A stretch of 64,000 nucleotides of DNA from an uncultured Erythrobacter sp. (lineage in GTDB: Bacteria; Pseudomonadota; Alphaproteobacteria; Sphingomonadales; Sphingomonadaceae), in NCBI GenBank assembly GCA_947499505.1, contig CANMOQ010000002.1, forward strand, positions 496,001 through 560,000. Direction: 5' to 3'. Every line of letters starts with the position of its first letter. Position 1 is the stretch's first letter. The notes under the pieces were generated by a model. The model searched no databases and had not been told where the DNA came from. It was given only the letters and a program-made list of their open reading frames with translations. Made by a program: the position numbers and the translations under genes. Shown piece by piece: positions 59,661 through 64,000 of the stretch.

Positions 59661-62600
59661 ATGGGTTTTCGGAACATCTCTGCCTGGTCAATCCGCAATC
59701 CAGTGATCCCGCTGGTTGCGTTCACCGCCATGTTCTTGGCGGGCCTGCTCAGCTTCAACAAAATGGATGTGGTGAACAACCCGGACATTGAGTTTCCGGG
59801 CGTGAACGTCACCATTTCTCAGCCCGGTGCAGCCCCAACCGAGATTGAAAACCAAATCACGCAACAGGTCGAATCGGCTGTGCGTTCGCTCAGCGGTGTG
59901 CGCAACATTTCCTCTACTGCTAGCGAAGGTAATTCCAATACATTTGTCGAGTTTGAGCTGGGCATTGATCCCAATGTGGCGGTTGCCGAAGTAAAGAATG
60001 CGGTCGACAGCACGCGCGGGAACCTGCCTGACGGGATTTTGGAACCGCGGGTTAGCAAGGTCGACATTGCCGGTGGTTTCCTGGGCATTTACGCCGTTGA
60101 AGCCGACGATATGACGATTGAGCAGCTTAGCTGGTTCATCGATGACACCGTTTCAAAACAATTGCTGTCTGTCGAAGGCATGGCCGAAGCTGGCCGGTGG
60201 GGCGGGGTAAACCGCGAGATTGAGGTGATTCTTGATCCGGCGCGGCTTTCTGCGCTCGGCGTCACAGCCAGCCAAATCAATCAGGTCCTGCGCCTCGACA
60301 ATGTTGATGCCGCTGGCGGCATGGCCGAAATTGGCGGTGCGCGGCAATCGGTGCGCGTTCTGGGCAATACAGAAACTGCGTTTGAATTGTCGCAGCGCCA
60401 AATTCGCCTGAACAATGGCACTTCGATCAAATTGGCTGATGTTGCCCGGGTGCGGGATGGCTTTTCGGAGCGCACATCGATCAGCAAGGTGCGCGATAAA
60501 GAAGTCGTGAATTTCTTCATGTCGCGCGCAAAGGGCGCATCGGATGTCACGGTCTACGAAGAAGCGCTGACCATCATTGACCAGATTGAGGCGGAAAACC
60601 CCGGGGTCAAATTCATCCCGCTGTTCAACACCGTCAAATACACCAAAGACCAATACACCAGCTCGATCTCCGCCATGGTGGAGGGCGCGGTTCTGGCTGT
60701 TGTGGTGGTGTTCTTCTTCCTGCGCGATTGGCGCGCAACGATGATTTCATCGATTGCCATTCCGCTCTCGGCGATCCCGACTTTCTGGTTCATGGATCTG
60801 ATCGGCTTCAACCTCAACCAAATGTCTTTGTTGGCACTGGGCCTAGTCGCGGGGGTGCTGGTTGATGATGCCATTGTTGAAATTGAAAACATCGTCAGAC
60901 ACATGCGAATGGGCAAGTCTGCCTATGAAGCGTCGATTGACGCGGCGGATGAAATTGGTCTGCCGGTTGTCGCGACCAGCTTTTGCATCATCGCGGTGTT
61001 CTTCCCCGTAGGCTTGATGCCGGGCATTACGGGTCAGTTCTTCAAAAACTTCGGCCTGACGGTCGTGATTGCGGTTTTGATGAGCCTGGCTGTGGCGCGG
61101 ATGATCACGCCGATGCTTGCTGCATATTTCCTGCGCGCCGAAGGGCACGCCGCGCATGGTGAGGGCAAGTGGATGGATCGCTACATGCGGGTCCTCAACT
61201 GGTCGCTTGATAAGACCAAGATGCTGGAGCGCCGCGAGGGTGTGGACGCCCCGCATTATCGCTGGCTCTATGTTCTCTCCCTGTTGCTAACCGTCTTTGC
61301 ATTGCTTGCAGCGTCAGCGGCCGGTTTGTTCATGAGCTTTGGCCTTGTTTCGGGCTATGAAATTCCAGCTAAGGTCGGCGCGCTCGTTTCCAGCGATCCA
61401 AACTCCTTCGTATTTGGCCTGGTCTCGAAAGTCTTTGAACTTCTGTTCCTCACCTTGGGTCTCGCAGTCGGCTTTTTTGCCGGTTGGCTGGTCTTCAAGT
61501 GCATCCAATTGCTCAGCCGTGTCAGCAGCGGACAGTTCTCGCACAGCGTAAAATACATGACCGCGCGCTTTTTCGACCACCGGGTCTGGATGCTGGGCGT
61601 TGGCTATTTCGCCCTTCTGCTGACTATCCTGTTGATGCAGCAAACGCCGTTTCAGGCGTTTCCAGACATTGATGACGAGAATGTTCGGGTTGAGATCGAG
61701 ATGGTCCCCGGCACCACGCTGGCGGATACCGAACGCGTTACCGATCAGGTTTCGGCCTTGATGTACGCGCAAGATGACGTGGAACTGGCGCTGGAGCGGG
61801 TGCGCGAAGGCGCGGCGACCATGTTCGTCACCCTGAAGGAAGATCGCTCGAAAACCTCGGTCGAATTCACCCGCGATCTGGCCCCAGAGCTGGCGCGCAT
61901 TGCGGATGCGCGTGTTCGCTTCCAAAACGACAATGGACCTGGCGGCGGCGGCAGTGGGCGTGACTTCACGATCATGTTGGCGGGTTCTGACCCGGCCTTG
62001 CTCAATGCGACAGCGGCGAAGGTTGTTGAGGACATGAGCCGTCTCGATTCCGTCGTTGCGCCGCGTGTCAGCGCCGATATCCCGCGTCCGGAAATCATCA
62101 TCCGTCCGCGCCAAGAACTGCTCGCAGATCTCGGTGTTTCAACCGTTGCGCTCAGCCAAACGATCCGCATCGCGACGATGGGCGAGATTGAGCAAAACTC
62201 GGCCAAATTCTCACTGTCTGATCGCCAGGTGCCGATTTCTGTTAGGCTGCCAACCTCTTCCCGCGAAGATATGACGACGCTGGAAAATCTGCCTGTCCCG
62301 ACAGCTAGCGGCGGTTCGGTGCCGCTTGGCACAATCGCTGATATCTCGTTCGGCTCGGGGCCAACTTCGATTCAGCGCTACAACCAAAATCGCCGTGTTT
62401 TCATCGGCGCCGACTTGGCCTCTGGCTTCCTGCGCGGTGATGTGAATGCGCAAATTGAACAATTGCCGACCCTGCTGGACCTGCCAACTGGCGTCATCCG
62501 CGATTCCATTGGCGCAGCGGACGTTGAGAATGAACTTGCTGCAAACTTCAGTACGGCCATTCTCGCTGGCGTTCTGCTCGTTTTCGCTGTTCTGGTTCTG

Positions 62601-63194
62601 CTCTATAAGCGCTTGATGAGCCCGCTAGTGAATATGACGTCGCTAGCGCTTGCGCCATTGGGCGGAATTTTCCTCGTTTGGATCGTGGGTCAGCCGCTTT
62701 CTATGCCGGTGATGATCGGCATCCTGCTCTTGCTTGGGATCGTGTCCAAAAACTCGATTCTCTTGATAGACTTTGCGATTGAGGAAATGGCCGACGGCAC
62801 GGATCAATTCAAAGCGATCATGGAAGCAGGCCATAAGCGTGCTCAGCCGATTGTGATGACCACAGTCGCGATGACCGCTGGCATGGTGCCAACCGCTCTG
62901 TCGCTGTCGGGTGATGGTGCATGGCGCCAACCCATGGGCGTTGTGGTGATTGGCGGTCTGATCCTGTCAACTGTGCTCACCTTGCTAATCGTTCCGGCTG
63001 GTTTCAGCCTGGCCGATAGCTTTGAGCGCCGCGCTGGTCCGTGGATGCGTCAACGCTTCCTCACCTATCGTCCCGGCGATGAAAACAGCAGCAACACCCC
63101 AGGGGCGACTGATGTGCCTGAAGCGGGCGGCGAGCCTAAGCCTTCGGCCACTCCGGCAACTCGTTTGCCGCCAGGGGCAGAGCCCGCCGAGTGA
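59661..63194 (+). CDS. RND efflux pump, inner-membrane transporter with extra central segment
   Basis: A 1177-residue proton-driven exporter. The proton-relay aspartates are D402 and D403 in GVLVDDAIVEIEN of TM4. Two large periplasmic loops lie at about 35-335 and 665-985, and conserved helix motifs are seen in both halves. Typical HAE1 pumps have about 1030-1050 residues; here an extra stretch at about 520-640, between TM6 and TM7, adds one or two hydrophobic segments (534-556 and 590-612) plus a loop. The C-terminal 60 residues are cytosolic, Pro/Glu-rich and disordered. Drug specificity cannot be read from sequence. Confidence 0.92.
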   Translation: MGFRNISAWSIRNPVIPLVAFTAMFLAGLLSFNKMDVVNNPDIEFPGVNVTISQPGAAPTEIENQITQQVESAVRSLSGVRNISSTASEGNSNTFVEFELGIDPNVAVAEVKNAVDSTRGNLPDGILEPRVSKVDIAGGFLGIYAVEADDMTIEQLSWFIDDTVSKQLLSVEGMAEAGRWGGVNREIEVILDPARLSALGVTASQINQVLRLDNVDAAGGMAEIGGARQSVRVLGNTETAFELSQRQIRLNNGTSIKLADVARVRDGFSERTSISKVRDKEVVNFFMSRAKGASDVTVYEEALTIIDQIEAENPGVKFIPLFNTVKYTKDQYTSSISAMVEGAVLAVVVVFFFLRDWRATMISSIAIPLSAIPTFWFMDLIGFNLNQMSLLALGLVAGVLVDDAIVEIENIVRHMRMGKSAYEASIDAADEIGLPVVATSFCIIAVFFPVGLMPGITGQFFKNFGLTVVIAVLMSLAVARMITPMLAAYFLRAEGHAAHGEGKWMDRYMRVLNWSLDKTKMLERREGVDAPHYRWLYVLSLLLTVFALLAASAAGLFMSFGLVSGYEIPAKVGALVSSDPNSFVFGLVSKVFELLFLTLGLAVGFFAGWLVFKCIQLLSRVSSGQFSHSVKYMTARFFDHRVWMLGVGYFALLLTILLMQQTPFQAFPDIDDENVRVEIEMVPGTTLADTERVTDQVSALMYAQDDVELALERVREGAATMFVTLKEDRSKTSVEFTRDLAPELARIADARVRFQNDNGPGGGGSGRDFTIMLAGSDPALLNATAAKVVEDMSRLDSVVAPRVSADIPRPEIIIRPRQELLADLGVSTVALSQTIRIATMGEIEQNSAKFSLSDRQVPISVRLPTSSREDMTTLENLPVPTASGGSVPLGTIADISFGSGPTSIQRYNQNRRVFIGADLASGFLRGDVNAQIEQLPTLLDLPTGVIRDSIGAADVENELAANFSTAILAGVLLVFAVLVLLYKRLMSPLVNMTSLALAPLGGIFLVWIVGQPLSMPVMIGILLLLGIVSKNSILLIDFAIEEMADGTDQFKAIMEAGHKRAQPIVMTTVAMTAGMVPTALSLSGDGAWRQPMGVVVIGGLILSTVLTLLIVPAGFSLADSFERRAGPWMRQRFLTYRPGDENSSNTPGATDVPEAGGEPKPSATPATRLPPGAEPAE

Positions 63195-63257
63195 GTGATC
63201 TCGCACTAGTACGAGCCAACGTGTTGCAAATCCCAGCGGTATGCTAGGCGCGGGGCC

Positions 63258-64000
63258 ATGTCTGATGCTCAGCCAATTCCACTAAAGTTCGGCGGTGAAG
63301 CGCTGACGGCGGACCGTGCGCGCCGCATGCGTTGGACGGCGACCGGGCTGCTGGCGGCGATGGGGCTGCTGTTCTTTACAACGCATCCCTATGTCGAGCT
63401 GCATCCGGCATGGGGCTATGTGAACGCCTTTGCTGAGGCGGCAATGGTTGGCGGTCTGGCCGATTGGTTCGCGGTCACCGCGCTGTTTCGTCACCCTCTG
63501 GGCCTACCGATCCCGCACACGGCGATCATCCCCGAAAACAAAGACCGTATCGCCGACACCATGGCGCAGTTTCTGCAGGAGAATTTCCTGACTCCGGCGG
63601 TTGTGGCGCGGCGCATGGCAGGCATGAATGTTGCGCGCGCGGTCGGCGATTTTCTGGTCGCCCCGGCGCGTACGCAGGATGGCCCAGATCCACGCTCCCG
63701 CATCACAGGCGGGGCGGCAGAATTGCTGGCCGAAGTGCTCGAATCGCTCGATCCTGATCGGCTTGGCAATCAAGTGCGGAGCGGGCTGGGCAATCAATTT
63801 GCCAAGATTGATATCTCGCCGCTGGTGGGGCGAATGCTGGAAAGCGCGATCGCCGATGGGCGGCACATGCCTTTGATGGATGGCTTCATCCGCTGGGCGG
63901 GCCTGACGCTGGAAGACAATGAAGAGACGGTTCGCGAAGTGATCCACGCGCGCGCCAATGCGGTGCTGCGCTGGACTGGCCTTGATGAGCGGATCTCCGG
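63258..64000 (+). CDS. DUF445 family membrane protein, 5' part
   Basis: The gene runs off the window. The visible 247 residues start with a cytosolic segment, a helix at about 28-46, then the DUF445 core: NAFAEAAMVGGLADWFAVTALFRHP, GLPIPHTAIIPENKDRIADTMAQF and later helical repeats. The family (YjiN-like) is found in the inner membrane and has no established function. GGGG lies seven bases upstream of the ATG. Its start is 63 bases after the RND pump stop. Confidence 0.88.
   Translation, partial: MSDAQPIPLKFGGEALTADRARRMRWTATGLLAAMGLLFFTTHPYVELHPAWGYVNAFAEAAMVGGLADWFAVTALFRHPLGLPIPHTAIIPENKDRIADTMAQFLQENFLTPAVVARRMAGMNVARAVGDFLVAPARTQDGPDPRSRITGGAAELLAEVLESLDPDRLGNQVRSGLGNQFAKIDISPLVGRMLESAIADGRHMPLMDGFIRWAGLTLEDNEETVREVIHARANAVLRWTGLDERIS

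Overview
The window looks like a chromosomal segment of a Sphingomonadales alphaproteobacterium, most probably Erythrobacteraceae. The evidence is a TrcR-type DUF1013 protein, a SciP-type DUF1153 protein, a DUF1192 gene beside a quinone oxidoreductase, a Coq7 hydroxylase and a bactofilin/M23 peptidase pair. The backbone is GC-rich with tight gene packing. No tRNA, rRNA, CRISPR array, insertion sequence or prophage gene is visible.

Layout. 1-9.1 kb: a carbonic-anhydrase-like tail, a DUF1993 gene with a palindrome in front, a DNA ligase/exonuclease repair pair, clpA, DUF1192, quinone oxidoreductase, GST and trcR. 9.3-20.6 kb: an acyl-CoA ligase; bactofilin and M23 peptidase; then a conserved run of proA, nadD, rsfS, rlmH, an EnvC-like factor, a CtpA-type protease, dsbB and coq7, followed by a secreted protein of unknown role.

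20.6-49.0 kb is a large surface-glycan locus that is visibly richer in A/T than its flanks. It encodes the whole CMP-pseudaminic acid route (PseB, PseC, a PseG-PseH fusion, PseI, PseF). It also has a UDP-glucuronate 4-epimerase, a bacillosamine-like set (CapD/PglF-type dehydratase, PglE-type aminotransferase, PglC-type initiating transferase), WecB and WecC for UDP-ManNAcA, a sulfotransferase, a flippase, two Wzy/O-antigen-ligase-like membrane proteins, a beta-helix protein, a Wza-like lipoprotein and a Wzc-like tyrosine autokinase. The likely product is an acidic, nonulosonate-containing and possibly sulfated polysaccharide assembled by a Wzx/Wzy-type route. The most unusual gene is an ATP-grasp/SDR fusion of 656 residues. 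Recognisable glycosyltransferases are nearly absent; the only candidate besides the initiating enzyme is an unassigned 473-residue protein.

49.0-64.0 kb returns to backbone genes: fabI, a YihY/BrkB membrane protein, a J-domain protein, a small secreted protein, pdxH, a PhzF-like isomerase, a serine hydrolase lipoprotein, mnmA, an unknown gene overlapping sciP, a GlsB-type membrane protein, an RND efflux pair whose pump carries an extra central segment, and the start of a DUF445 gene cut by the window edge.
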